This document shows, piece by piece, positions 1-6,823 of a stretch of 11,082 nt of DNA. Position numbers and translations under genes: made by a program. The DNA comes from Pseudomonadota bacterium. Lineage in GTDB: Bacteria; Pseudomonadota; Gammaproteobacteria; JAKAQQ01. The notes under the pieces were generated by a model. That model had not been told where the DNA came from. It ran no database searches and saw nothing but the letters and a program-made list of their open reading frames with translations. Each line of letters begins with the position of its first letter. Within the stretch, counting starts at the first letter, position 1. The stretch lies in NCBI GenBank assembly GCA_021828425.1, contig JAKARN010000031.1, forward strand, positions 1-11,082. The letters are read 5' to 3'.

Positions 1-410
1 TAGACGACACCGGCGTGCAATGCAATCCAATGTTCCGGATCCAAGTGGGCTTTGTGTGCCGCATCGGCGAGATCGGGCCCGTCATCCCCTCCATACCTGA
101 CCGGTACCTCGAAGGACCGGACCGGGAGGTCCGGATTTTCCGGCAGGCTCTCCCAGAACGACGTCAGGGTCTCAACCCATGCGGCACGGCTAAAGCGGGC
201 CGGGTCAAAGTAGACCGCAAACGAACGGAGACCGGGCACCCATTCCACTAAGCCCGGGGGCGGCTTCTGGTCGAGAGTTTCTCCCAACGCCCGGATCCGC
301 CTAGACAGTTGAGGTGCCGGTTCCTGTGGCCAGCGCAAGAGTAGACCACACTCTCCGAGCTGAAGGCATTCAAGGGATCCTGCCTCGGCCACGCCGGCTC
401 CCCAGTTCAT
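1..410 (-). CDS. pxpB: 5-oxoprolinase subunit PxpB (KipI / allophanate hydrolase subunit 1 family), 3' end cut by window edge
   Basis: Reading the minus strand from an ATG at 410 gives 136 codons open to the window edge. The translation fits the N-terminal part of the PxpB/KipI family. It has an early segment around residues 13-26 (SLECLQLGECGLLLRW), a VEWVPGLRSFAVYFDP segment at 55-70, and the family hallmark PVRYGGDDGPDL at 103-114 followed by the helix that ends in LHAGVV at 131-136. With PxpA and PxpC, PxpB forms the ATP-dependent 5-oxoprolinase that opens 5-oxoproline to glutamate; this is family knowledge. A purine-rich stretch (TAGGCGGG) lies 5' of the start, overlapping the stop codon of the preceding gene, from which it is separated by only 10 bp. 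That suggests cotranscription. The related allophanate hydrolase or KipI roles cannot be excluded without the partner genes, which should lie beyond the left edge. Confidence 0.83.
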   Translation of the reverse strand, partial: MNWGAGVAEAGSLECLQLGECGLLLRWPQEPAPQLSRRIRALGETLDQKPPPGLVEWVPGLRSFAVYFDPARFSRAAWVETLTSFWESLPENPDLPVRSFEVPVRYGGDDGPDLADAAHKAHLDPEHWIALHAGVV

Positions 411-420
411 CCCAACCCGC

Positions 421-783
421 CTAAAGCCGACTTGCACCGACCACGAAGAGCACCATGGCAAACGCAGCGAACAATCCGTGTAGAAAAACGATCACGCCAG
501 GCGCAGGGTAGCCGGCGAGCTGGAGTCCTGCCAGTGTCAGACCCCCTAGGAAAGCCATGGCGAAAAACAGGGCCGCATCATCGAGGAGAAGATCCGGATG
601 GGGTAGGCCGGATAGCCAGACAATGAGCAGAATCGTAGCCAATGTGGCTAGCGTGGCATGCAAGATGCCCCAGCCGATGCGCGGGACTCGGCCACGGAGC
701 AGGTGGAACACCATTCCCAGTCCGATAAGGAGCGCTCCACTGAAACCCATCCCTGCCACCCATAACCAGACCGGATCAACCAT
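421..783 (-). CDS. small four-helix integral membrane protein, function unknown
   Basis: A 120-residue, very hydrophobic protein with four predicted membrane helices at about 7-28, 37-58, 68-90 and 95-117. I do not recognise the family. The two halves look like a pseudo-duplication: residues 15-55 align without gaps to 75-115, with about 12 identities in 41 positions. His42 in helix 2 falls opposite His102 in helix 4, each within a Leu-His-small-residue context. I chose the ATG at 783 over the one at 810 because a GAGGA ribosome binding site sits 9 nt upstream, and because the first helix then starts near the N terminus. It lies between hemY (231 bp upstream) and pxpB (10 bp downstream), so it is probably cotranscribed with pxpB. 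A redox or heme-binding role is conceivable from the paired histidines and the heme neighbourhood, but this is inference only. Confidence 0.72.
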   Translation of the reverse strand: MVDPVWLWVAGMGFSGALLIGLGMVFHLLRGRVPRIGWGILHATLATLATILLIVWLSGLPHPDLLLDDAALFFAMAFLGGLTLAGLQLAGYPAPGVIVFLHGLFAAFAMVLFVVGASRL

Positions 784-1014
784 CAACGACCGTCCTCGTC
801 CCTCTTGCACTCAACCGCTGAGAAATCTTGTGGTAGAGCGCCAAGTCGCAGGCCGGTCCCCCTTTGCAGGCAACCCGCCCTTCAATCCGACTGAATCGTA
901 TACCTCCATCCGTCCCCTGTTTTGTTCCAGGCGCTACACTCTCGCCTACCCGGGATCTCCTGCTCGTGACTCTCCGCCGATCGGAGCCAACCACGACCCG
1001 GCTGGCGTTGACGC
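784..1014 (-). other. longest non-coding gap in the minus-strand array (hemY to membrane protein)
   Basis: This 231-bp stretch holds no gene I can support. A short perfect inverted repeat (CTCCG, loop, CGGAG at 972-986) is present, but no T-run follows it, so it is not a convincing terminator. A TATACG hexamer on the minus strand at 897-902 could serve as a -10 element for the membrane protein and pxpB, but no good -35 lies 16-18 bp before it. An 80-codon minus-strand frame (776-1018, GTG start overlapping the hemY stop) crosses the gap. It uses many rare codons (AGA, AGG, GGA, ATA) and runs through the membrane protein start, so I treat it as chance. The gap is where the long array most plausibly breaks into two transcription units. 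Confidence 0.35.
793..797 (-). promoter_or_regulatory. ribosome binding site deciding the membrane protein start
   Basis: The minus strand reads GAGGA here, 9 nt before the ATG at 783. It supports that start over the in-frame ATG at 810, which would place this purine-rich segment inside the coding region. Confidence 0.5.
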
Positions 1015-2214
1015 TCACGTTCCCTTCTCCTGATCCATAAGCTGGCGGAGCCCCTTTTGGGCTTTTTCCTTGGCGCCTTCCAGGTCACCCAGTTCCTCCA
1101 GCAGCTGGGAAAGAGCGAGCGTGACTTCCGGATCCACACGCACTGACAGGCTGCGTTCAAAGTGGGCGCGCGCACGGCCTCGCTGACCACGGGACTCGCA
1201 CAAAAGGCCAAGTACATAATGGAGACCGGCGCTTTCCGGACTGCGCCCGGTCCAGGGTTCGGCTGCAACCAAGAGATCAACCGCACCCGCAGAGACAGCC
1301 AGCCGGCCGAGGCGCATAACCCGCTCCTCGCTCCAGACCTGAGGCAAAGATTCGGCCAGCTGCTCGACAGCGGCGCGGGTGGCACCGATCGCAGCCAGAG
1401 TTTCAACTACCGCATCTACCACCTCCGGGTGGCGGCGATGCCCGGACTTGAGCTCCCGGAAAATCCTGAGAACTCCGGCCGCCCCACCAGGGTGGGCAGC
1501 CGCATGGATGCGGCCAATGATCAGCTTCTGCTCCAGGGTCATCCGTTCACTCTCCCTCAAGACCCTCCCCTGCATGAGCTTTGGCCAGAGAGCTTCGAGC
1601 CCCGACCAATCTCCGAGCGCGTCTAAGGCTCGGGCTAGAAGACGCAGCCGTTGCGGGTTTGCAGAATCCCACGTTGCGAGCTTTTCAAGGATCGTCCGTG
1701 CCAGTCCGGCCTGACCTCGCGCCAGTTGTAACTCCGCCTGTGTCAATTCAACCGCGAACGCTGCCTCTGGCGTGCTGTCTGCGGCCTGACGGAGATACTG
1801 GTCGCGACGTTCATCGGCGCCATTGAGCTGGGCAGCACGAGCCGCCCACAGGTAATTGACAAGCGGCACCTCGCTCAACCGGACAAAGCGGACAAGCCGT
1901 TTTTCTGCCCGGATCCAGCGGCCTTCCGCGAGCTCGATCACGCCACGGACCAACTGCCGACGGCCGATGCGCCACTGCAGTGAGAATGGATCCCGTACAT
2001 TGCGGCTGAACCAGCCGAATCCCGCCAGAAGAGTGGAAATAAGCAGCAGGAAACCGTAGAAGAGGATCACTGTGAGGAACAGCATGACGAGTGACAGCTC
2101 GATTTCCTGGTGTCCGATCCTGATCGCCACCCAGCCCCCGGGGAAGAGTCCACTCAAAACCCAAAGAAGAAGGACACCCGCCGCAAAACCCCACACTGAC
2201 CATAAAAGCTTCAT
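1015..2214 (-). CDS. hemY: HemY, heme biosynthesis-associated TPR membrane protein
   Basis: The product is 399 residues, close to the length of E. coli HemY (398). Two N-terminal membrane helices (about 5-24 and 40-65) are followed by the HemY_N region and a long helical, TPR-like part. The C-terminal repeats are clear around AGLHYVLGLLCESRGQ, with a later helical pair (TLALSQLLEELGDLEGAKEK). This is the proteobacterial HemY of the hemCDXY cluster, an inner-membrane protein of uncertain role in protoheme synthesis. It is unrelated to the Bacillus protoporphyrinogen oxidase of the same name. The ATG at 2214 was chosen because it forms a 4-bp ATGA overlap with the hemX stop and puts the first helix at the N terminus; an upstream in-frame extension to 2283 lies inside hemX. 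The overlap suggests translational coupling to hemX. Confidence 0.92.
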   Translation of the reverse strand: MKLLWSVWGFAAGVLLLWVLSGLFPGGWVAIRIGHQEIELSLVMLFLTVILFYGFLLLISTLLAGFGWFSRNVRDPFSLQWRIGRRQLVRGVIELAEGRWIRAEKRLVRFVRLSEVPLVNYLWAARAAQLNGADERRDQYLRQAADSTPEAAFAVELTQAELQLARGQAGLARTILEKLATWDSANPQRLRLLARALDALGDWSGLEALWPKLMQGRVLRESERMTLEQKLIIGRIHAAAHPGGAAGVLRIFRELKSGHRRHPEVVDAVVETLAAIGATRAAVEQLAESLPQVWSEERVMRLGRLAVSAGAVDLLVAAEPWTGRSPESAGLHYVLGLLCESRGQRGRARAHFERSLSVRVDPEVTLALSQLLEELGDLEGAKEKAQKGLRQLMDQEKGT

Positions 2215-3242
2215 GGGTCGGCCCGAACCGGAGCCGTCACCGGCATGCGGGCGGCACGCAATGCAGCGAGGAGCGGGGCCCAATGGAAGGAATGCGGTGG
2301 ATTGCGGATCGACTCTAGTTCGGCCAAGCCCCTCTTCACTGCGGCATCACGGGTCTCGAAGTGCCGCACGATAAACTGTTGGAGAAGCGTGAGATCACTC
2401 TGGTATTGCTTACGGCGCCCACTGAGCCAGCTAATCCGTGCCAAGGCAAAATCAAGGGCGAGCCGAAGACGAAGGCGGGCAGCCTCCCGTGGCCCTGGCG
2501 GAGGCGAGACGCGTTCCGGCAAACTCCGAATCGTGACCAGGCTCCCCCAAAGCCGGGTGAGCCACCCGCTCAGCCGCGCCCAGAATCCATGAACGACTCC
2601 GGGGCGCCGGATTTGGGGTGAGAGCGGCCGGGGCATCATGAGCGGCCATTGTGGAGAAACGAGTGCCAGCGTCGTAAGGACGTGTCCTGGTCGAAGTCCT
2701 GGCTTCTGGGAGAAAGCATCAAGCCTCCGAATGTCGGCCTGAAGCAGCCGTCGCAACGGCATGAGGCGGGCAGAAGGCCATGGACCCAATAGATCGCGGG
2801 CCGTAAGGAGTACGCCTCGTGCCCAGCGCGCACCTGGTTCCAACGGTGCCAGGCGGGCCCCGACGCTCAAAAGCAGGCTCGCCCCCTGAAGTGCTACTTG
2901 CTCACGGTCCGATGCGACGCGACCTTCGAGGGCTCCAAGGCGTTGTTCCAACCCCGACACGCGAGCACGCTCCCGTGCGAGCCGGGTCTCGAGACGCAGC
3001 CACTCGTCGCGGGGAACTACCTGCCGGGACAGATTTTCCAGTCTTCCATTGAGCTGGCCGATGACCGTGTTGATCTGCCCGGTCTCCCGACGGGTGGCTC
3101 GGCCCTCCCGCCAGTTCCAAAAGGCCCCTACCAAAGCAATCAGGGCTACAGCCAAGACGATGCCATAAGCGATCGCGGACAATACCCGGTTCCGAGGCTG
3201 GGTGGTCTCCGGTGATGCCATACTGGTATCAGTCTTGCTCAT
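2211..3242 (-). CDS. hemX: HemX, uroporphyrinogen-III C-methyltransferase-like membrane protein
   Basis: A 343-residue protein with a short polar N terminus, one membrane helix at about 20-42, and a heptad-rich segment at 52-115 likely to form a coiled coil. A mostly helical soluble domain then ends in a proline-rich tail. This architecture and the place between hemD and hemY match HemX. The family is often annotated as uroporphyrinogen III methyltransferase, but this protein shows none of the SAM-binding motifs of CysG/CobA-type enzymes, so a structural or scaffolding role in tetrapyrrole synthesis is more likely. The gene starts 39 bp after hemD, with a GGGG-containing purine stretch about 10 nt before the ATG, and overlaps hemY by 4 bp. 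At 343 residues it is somewhat shorter than many HemX proteins, mainly in the tail. Confidence 0.88.
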   Translation of the reverse strand: MSKTDTSMASPETTQPRNRVLSAIAYGIVLAVALIALVGAFWNWREGRATRRETGQINTVIGQLNGRLENLSRQVVPRDEWLRLETRLARERARVSGLEQRLGALEGRVASDREQVALQGASLLLSVGARLAPLEPGARWARGVLLTARDLLGPWPSARLMPLRRLLQADIRRLDAFSQKPGLRPGHVLTTLALVSPQWPLMMPRPLSPQIRRPGVVHGFWARLSGWLTRLWGSLVTIRSLPERVSPPPGPREAARLRLRLALDFALARISWLSGRRKQYQSDLTLLQQFIVRHFETRDAAVKRGLAELESIRNPPHSFHWAPLLAALRAARMPVTAPVRADP

Positions 3243-3281
3243 GGACCAGATCCCCTGCGTCTCCCGTGCGGTTCGAACATG

Positions 3282-4097
3282 TCAGGATTCCTCCTCAGGC
3301 CCTGTCCACCACTCGAGGAGCGTTCGGAGTAAGCTCTCATCGCCTGGTCCGGTTGCGATGAGTGGGGGGCGCACGAAACCCAAGATCCGGGCCAGTTCAA
3401 CCACCCGGCTGCCGGCGGTCAGCAGGAGCAGGTGACGGAGCCGGACCGCACCCTCGTCGGACAGGCCCTCGATCAGAGCAAGGAGGGTTTGCGCACTTGT
3501 CACCGTCACGACATCAAGATCACCTTCGAACAGTTTCTCCTCGAGTTCGCCGGTGGTCGGCCGCCGCACCCGTTCATAGATCTCTAGAGTTTCAACATCG
3601 GCCCCACGAGAGGTCAGCTGGCTCGCGAGCCAGTCCCGCCCCCCCCGTCCACGCAGGACAAGGAACTTGTGCCCACGAACCGACTTGAAATCCGGCGAGT
3701 CCACCAAAGCCTCGCTGCCGAAGCCCTCGCTCGGCACATAGACTTGGCGAGCGCCCAGTTCATGGAGTCGACGGGCCGTTCCCTCTCCCACTGCTGCGAG
3801 CTTTGCCCGGCGGGGCCAGCGTTGGCCCAAGGCTTTAAAGCCATGTTCCACCGCATTGGGACTCACAAAAATCAGCCAGTCGTAACGGTTGGGGTGGGGT
3901 ACCGCCGGCGTGGCCGCCGTCTTGAACAATGGACGGATGGTGAAGATCGGATGAGCATACACACGCCCTCCCAAGTTCTCAATACGTTGTGCGAGCGCTT
4001 CATTCTGGCCCTCTGGTCGGGTCAGGAGCACCCCTAGCCCGGCCAGGGGCTTGGGTTCAGGGCGTCGCCGCAAAGTAGTTTCGGATACCTTGTTCAT
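3282..4097 (-). CDS. hemD: uroporphyrinogen-III synthase HemD
   Basis: HemD closes and rearranges hydroxymethylbilane to uroporphyrinogen III in the cytoplasm. The 271-residue product shows the two-domain pattern of the family: VLLTRPEGQNEAL at 23-35, the WLIFVSPNAVEHG segment at 74-86, AAVGEGTARRL at 101-111, the LEIYERVRR linker at 171-179, VTVTSAQTLLAL at 197-208, and TAGSRVVELARILGF near 227-241. E. coli HemD has 246 residues; the extra length here is mostly an N-terminal extension of about 20 residues. The ATG at 4097 lies inside hemC, a 41-bp overlap, and has AAGAGG just upstream, so I kept it. Residues 151-153 are encoded within a run of eight G (3639-3646), unusual for an essential gene. 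Catalytic residues are poorly conserved in this family, so the assignment rests on overall pattern and neighbours. Confidence 0.93.
   Translation of the reverse strand: MNKVSETTLRRRPEPKPLAGLGVLLTRPEGQNEALAQRIENLGGRVYAHPIFTIRPLFKTAATPAVPHPNRYDWLIFVSPNAVEHGFKALGQRWPRRAKLAAVGEGTARRLHELGARQVYVPSEGFGSEALVDSPDFKSVRGHKFLVLRGRGGRDWLASQLTSRGADVETLEIYERVRRPTTGELEEKLFEGDLDVVTVTSAQTLLALIEGLSDEGAVRLRHLLLLTAGSRVVELARILGFVRPPLIATGPGDESLLRTLLEWWTGPEEES
3639..3646 (-). repeat. eight-G homopolymer tract inside hemD
   Basis: The plus strand carries eight consecutive C, so the hemD coding strand carries eight G spanning codons 151-153 (CGG GGG GGG). The tract is in frame in this sequence and gives Arg-Gly-Gly in a polar region following LVLRG. 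Runs of this length are prone to slippage in replication and to sequencing error. Confidence 0.9.
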
Positions 4098-4959
4098 GGA
4101 ACCTCTTGGCTAGCTGACTTCCAAGCAACTGGGGATCGTGGCCGGACAGGGACTCCCGGTGGACCCGACGACCATCCACTGAACCAGCGAACGCGAGCAG
4201 CCGGATCATTCCATCGTGCCGGCACCCCGCCCAAGCCCCTACCGGGGCCGAACAATCGACGCCGAGCCCACGGCCGAATGCCCGCTCCGCGGCCGTACTG
4301 CGTGCACAGTCCGGATCGTGCAACGCGGCCAACAATTCCCTGTACCGGGAGGTTTCTATTCTGCATTCCACCGCAATGGCACCCTGTCCGATAGCGGGCA
4401 CATGGGCTTCCGGATCCAGAGACTGTCCGGCCGGCCGAAGACCCAGACGTTCGAGCCCGGCCCGCGAGAGCACCACGGCTTCGCAGCGGCCCTGCCCAAT
4501 CAGGTCAATCCTTGAATTCACGCTTCCCCGCGCCGGCACTACGTGCAGATCAGGACGCCGGGCCAGAATTTGACTCTGGCGGCGCAGACTCGAAGTACCG
4601 ACACAAGAACCAGCCGGTAGCTCATCAAGATCCCCAGCACCCACTAGATAATCCCGGGGATCGCCCCGCGGCAGCAGCGCCACGATCTCGAACTCGGGAC
4701 CGAGATTGACCGGGACGTCTTTCAAGGAATGAACCGCCGCATCGGCCCGCCCATTCCGCAGTGCTTCTTCGAGCGCACTGATGAATAGGCCCTTGCCCCC
4801 GATGGGGGCGAGCGACCGGTCGTTCAACTCATCACCCCGGGTGGAAAGCGCCACAATCTCGATCTCGATGGAAGGGTCGAGCTGTTGCAGCCGATCCGCA
4901 ACCTCCCGGGTCTGGGTCAGGGCCAAGGGCGAGCGCCGACTCGCGAGTCTCAGGATCAT
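4057..4959 (-). CDS. hemC: hydroxymethylbilane synthase (porphobilinogen deaminase) HemC
   Basis: HemC joins four porphobilinogen units into hydroxymethylbilane, using a covalently bound dipyrromethane cofactor. The product is 300 residues (E. coli about 313). Visible landmarks are LRLASRRSPLAL at 3-14, IGGKGLFISALEEAL at 53-67, HSLKDVP at 77-83 with the catalytic aspartate at 81, VGTSSLRRQ at 120-128, and GQGAIAVECR at 191-200. Cys236 in DCSAPVG corresponds to the cofactor-attachment cysteine. The usual RGNVNTR motif reads RGSVNSR (144-150), a mild divergence that keeps both arginines. The ATG at 4959 matches the normal family N terminus. A TTG at 4995 overlapping the algR stop would add 12 residues and is a possible alternative. 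The 3' end overlaps hemD by 41 bp, so the two are surely cotranscribed. Confidence 0.95.
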   Translation of the reverse strand: MILRLASRRSPLALTQTREVADRLQQLDPSIEIEIVALSTRGDELNDRSLAPIGGKGLFISALEEALRNGRADAAVHSLKDVPVNLGPEFEIVALLPRGDPRDYLVGAGDLDELPAGSCVGTSSLRRQSQILARRPDLHVVPARGSVNSRIDLIGQGRCEAVVLSRAGLERLGLRPAGQSLDPEAHVPAIGQGAIAVECRIETSRYRELLAALHDPDCARSTAAERAFGRGLGVDCSAPVGAWAGCRHDGMIRLLAFAGSVDGRRVHRESLSGHDPQLLGSQLAKRFHEQGIRNYFAATP

Positions 4960-4991
4960 CTGCCAATTGGAACACAGGCCGGGGGCCAATC

Positions 4992-5720
4992 TCAATCCGG
5001 GGCCAAGATTTTGCGCCGTAAGGCTGGGGCCAGGCGCCGGCTGACCGGAATCCGCGCCGGATGGCCCACCAACTCAATGAAACGGTCGCCGGAGGGTTCG
5101 TGCACCAAGCGATGGATCCTGTCCCGGGCGACCAGAAACCGCCGGTGGACCCTGACGAAACGGTCTGCGAATTCCTTTTCGAGCACAACCAGGGGCTCGT
5201 TCAAGAGAAGTTGGCCCTGCGCATGGATAGCCCGCACGTATTTGTCCTGGGCCTCAAAATAAAACACCATCCTAACCGCCACCATGCGAAGTTCGCCACT
5301 TGACCGAGACACGATCCATCGGCGCCTTGCCCCTTCGGGCGGAAGCGGCACACGGGGCCATCCATGCTTGATCCGTTCCATCGTCGCTGTAAGTTGCTCA
5401 AGGCGGACGGGTTTCACGAGATAGCCTACGGCCCCGACTTCGAACGCCTGGATCGCAAAGTGGTCGTAGGCGGTCGTGAAAATGACACGCGGTGCCTCAA
5501 CACCCAAGGCGGCCAGATGCCTCACCACCTCGATGCCATCAATCCCGGGCATCCGGATATCAAGAAAAACCACATCGACGGGCTGGTCCTGCAGCAGAAG
5601 CAGGGCTTCACGACCGTCACAGGCCTCGATAATCCCCGCTCCAGGCAGAACCACCTCTAGCAGTCCCCGGAGACGCACCCGGGCCAGGGCTTCGTCGTCC
5701 GCGACGAGAACTTGCGTCAC
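4992..5720 (-). CDS. algR: AlgR-like LytTR response regulator
   Basis: A 242-residue response regulator. The receiver domain (about 1-118) has the acidic pair Asp8-Asp9, phospho-acceptor Asp54 in VVFLDIRMPG, a Thr82-Thr83 switch position, and Lys103 in YLVKPV. A LytTR DNA-binding domain fills about 135-240, with the features FYFEAQDKYVRA and FVRVHRRFLVARDRI. Size, domain order and position between the kinase gene and hemC match Pseudomonas AlgR (248 residues), which controls alginate, type IV pili and other traits. The targets in this organism are unknown. The start is GTG at 5720, within a GTGA overlap of the algZ stop, so the pair is likely translationally coupled. Its stop is 32 bp before the hemC ATG. 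Whether it regulates hemC is an open inference. Confidence 0.9.
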   Translation of the reverse strand: MTQVLVADDEALARVRLRGLLEVVLPGAGIIEACDGREALLLLQDQPVDVVFLDIRMPGIDGIEVVRHLAALGVEAPRVIFTTAYDHFAIQAFEVGAVGYLVKPVRLEQLTATMERIKHGWPRVPLPPEGARRRWIVSRSSGELRMVAVRMVFYFEAQDKYVRAIHAQGQLLLNEPLVVLEKEFADRFVRVHRRFLVARDRIHRLVHEPSGDRFIELVGHPARIPVSRRLAPALRRKILAPD

Positions 5721-6823
5721 GAACCGGCCACCCGCTCCCGTCCAGTCACGTAAGGAAGGTGCAGACGGATCCGGAACTGGCCATCGTCTCCGACCTCGAC
5801 CCGGACCGGATCCAGCGTGTCGGGGAACGCCAGTGAAAGTCGGCTTTTCAGGATGTTGAGCCCGAGCCCATGTCCCCGGCCCGTTCGCCGTTCTCCGGAT
5901 CTCGGATTGCTGATCACGAGTTCCACGTGGCCTCCCGACAACTGTCCTTTGATTTCGATGCGTCCACCGCTAGCCATGCCCTCAACCCCATGATAAACCG
6001 CATTTTCCACAATGGGTTGGAGAAGGAGGCGAGGGACTTCAGCATCGGCAGGTAGGGCCTGGGTTTCCCAGACGACCTCAAGTCGGTCACCAAGCCTGAT
6101 CTGCTCCAAGGCCAGGTAGCGCCTGGCCCAATCGAGTTCCTGCCCCAAAGTCGAACGGGATGAAGGTTTCTGAAGCACGGCGCGGAACAGGTCAGACAGG
6201 TCGAGCAGCGCCTGCTCGGCCGCATCCGGCGCCACTCGGACCAGTGCGATGATGGAGTTCAGCGTATTGAACAGAAAGTGTGGACGCAGGCGTGACTCCA
6301 GCGCCTCGAGACGAACCTCCGCCTCGGCCTGAACCTGGTTCCGCCAGCGACCAAGCACATAAAGATGGCGCAAAACCAGTAGATCGATGATGGCAGCGGC
6401 CAGCGTGCTACGCCAGAGAAACCCCTGGAGCGGCTCCGCGGGGAGCGGCCACAGCACCTCGACCCCCCAGCCGATCCCGATTGCGGTTACGAGCAGGAGG
6501 ATATAGGACAAAAGCAGGGCGGCCGATTGCGGAAGGGGTGGCGCCCAGCGTCGAAGCCCGCAGAGTAGTCCGGCGCCGGTCAGGGTGATCCACTGCACAT
6601 AAAGCGAGATCCACCCCCAGCCAACCCAGAAGGCGCCCAGCCATTCCGACTGGACCAGTGTGAGGACCAAGGCCACTAATTCGGCCATGAGGATCAGGCT
6701 CAGCGTGGAGGTCCCTGAACAGACTTCAGGCAAGAAGCTCCAAGATGAGTGGCTGGCGGGTACCCGCCAGGCCTGTTTGCCTGCCTTGGCCTCAGGCCCG
6801 GCCTTTGGTCTCGAAGAGGGCAC
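5717..6823 (-). CDS. algZ: AlgZ/FimS-like LytS-family sensor histidine kinase
   Basis: A 368-residue inner-membrane kinase and probable partner of the downstream AlgR-like regulator. After a polar N terminus comes WSFLPEVCS, resembling the start of AlgZ proteins, then four membrane helices at about 40-59, 63-88, 101-125 and 135-156. The His_kinase domain follows, with His182 in RPHFLFNTLNS as the phosphorylation site. The ATPase half has the N-box (Asn274 in PIVENAVYHG), a divergent ISNPR in place of the usual DNG motif, and the glycine box GHGLGLNILKSRL near 317-329. No periplasmic sensor domain is evident, so the signal is probably sensed in or near the membrane. The start is GTG at 6823, giving a 32-bp overlap with the upstream dehydrogenase gene. 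No better in-frame start lies before the first helix, so the first 25 or so residues are uncertain. Confidence 0.88.
   Translation of the reverse strand: MPSSRPKAGPEAKAGKQAWRVPASHSSWSFLPEVCSGTSTLSLILMAELVALVLTLVQSEWLGAFWVGWGWISLYVQWITLTGAGLLCGLRRWAPPLPQSAALLLSYILLLVTAIGIGWGVEVLWPLPAEPLQGFLWRSTLAAAIIDLLVLRHLYVLGRWRNQVQAEAEVRLEALESRLRPHFLFNTLNSIIALVRVAPDAAEQALLDLSDLFRAVLQKPSSRSTLGQELDWARRYLALEQIRLGDRLEVVWETQALPADAEVPRLLLQPIVENAVYHGVEGMASGGRIEIKGQLSGGHVELVISNPRSGERRTGRGHGLGLNILKSRLSLAFPDTLDPVRVEVGDDGQFRIRLHLPYVTGRERVAGS

Noticed and set aside
15..251. Plus-strand 78-codon frame at the left edge
   Set aside because: It is antisense to pxpB, whose translation carries the PVRYGGDDGPDL hallmark. 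The plus frame shows nothing recognisable.
811..900. Possible cyclic-di-GMP-type riboswitch, suggested by a GCAAAG segment followed by a C/G-rich block on the minus strand
   Set aside because: The other required consensus segments and paired helices could not be found, so the resemblance is limited to a few bases.
972..986. Inverted repeat CTCCG/CGGAG as a Rho-independent terminator after hemY
   Set aside because: The stem has only 5 bp and there is no T-run on either strand after it.
776..1018. 80-codon minus-strand frame starting in the hemY stop codon (GTGA overlap)
   Set aside because: Codon use is unlike its neighbours (many AGA, AGG, GGA, ATA), the product has no recognisable feature, and it overlaps the better-supported membrane protein start with its ribosome binding site.
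882..1406. 174-codon minus-strand frame overlapping hemY in another register
   Set aside because: It is a shadow of hemY, which has the correct family length and architecture. The shadow is Arg/Pro/Ser-rich without motifs.
33..4415. Recurring CCGGATCC-like octamers seen at several places, considered as an uptake or binding motif
   Set aside because: They occur inside coding regions in various frames at a density plausible for this G+C, with no consistent spacing or orientation.
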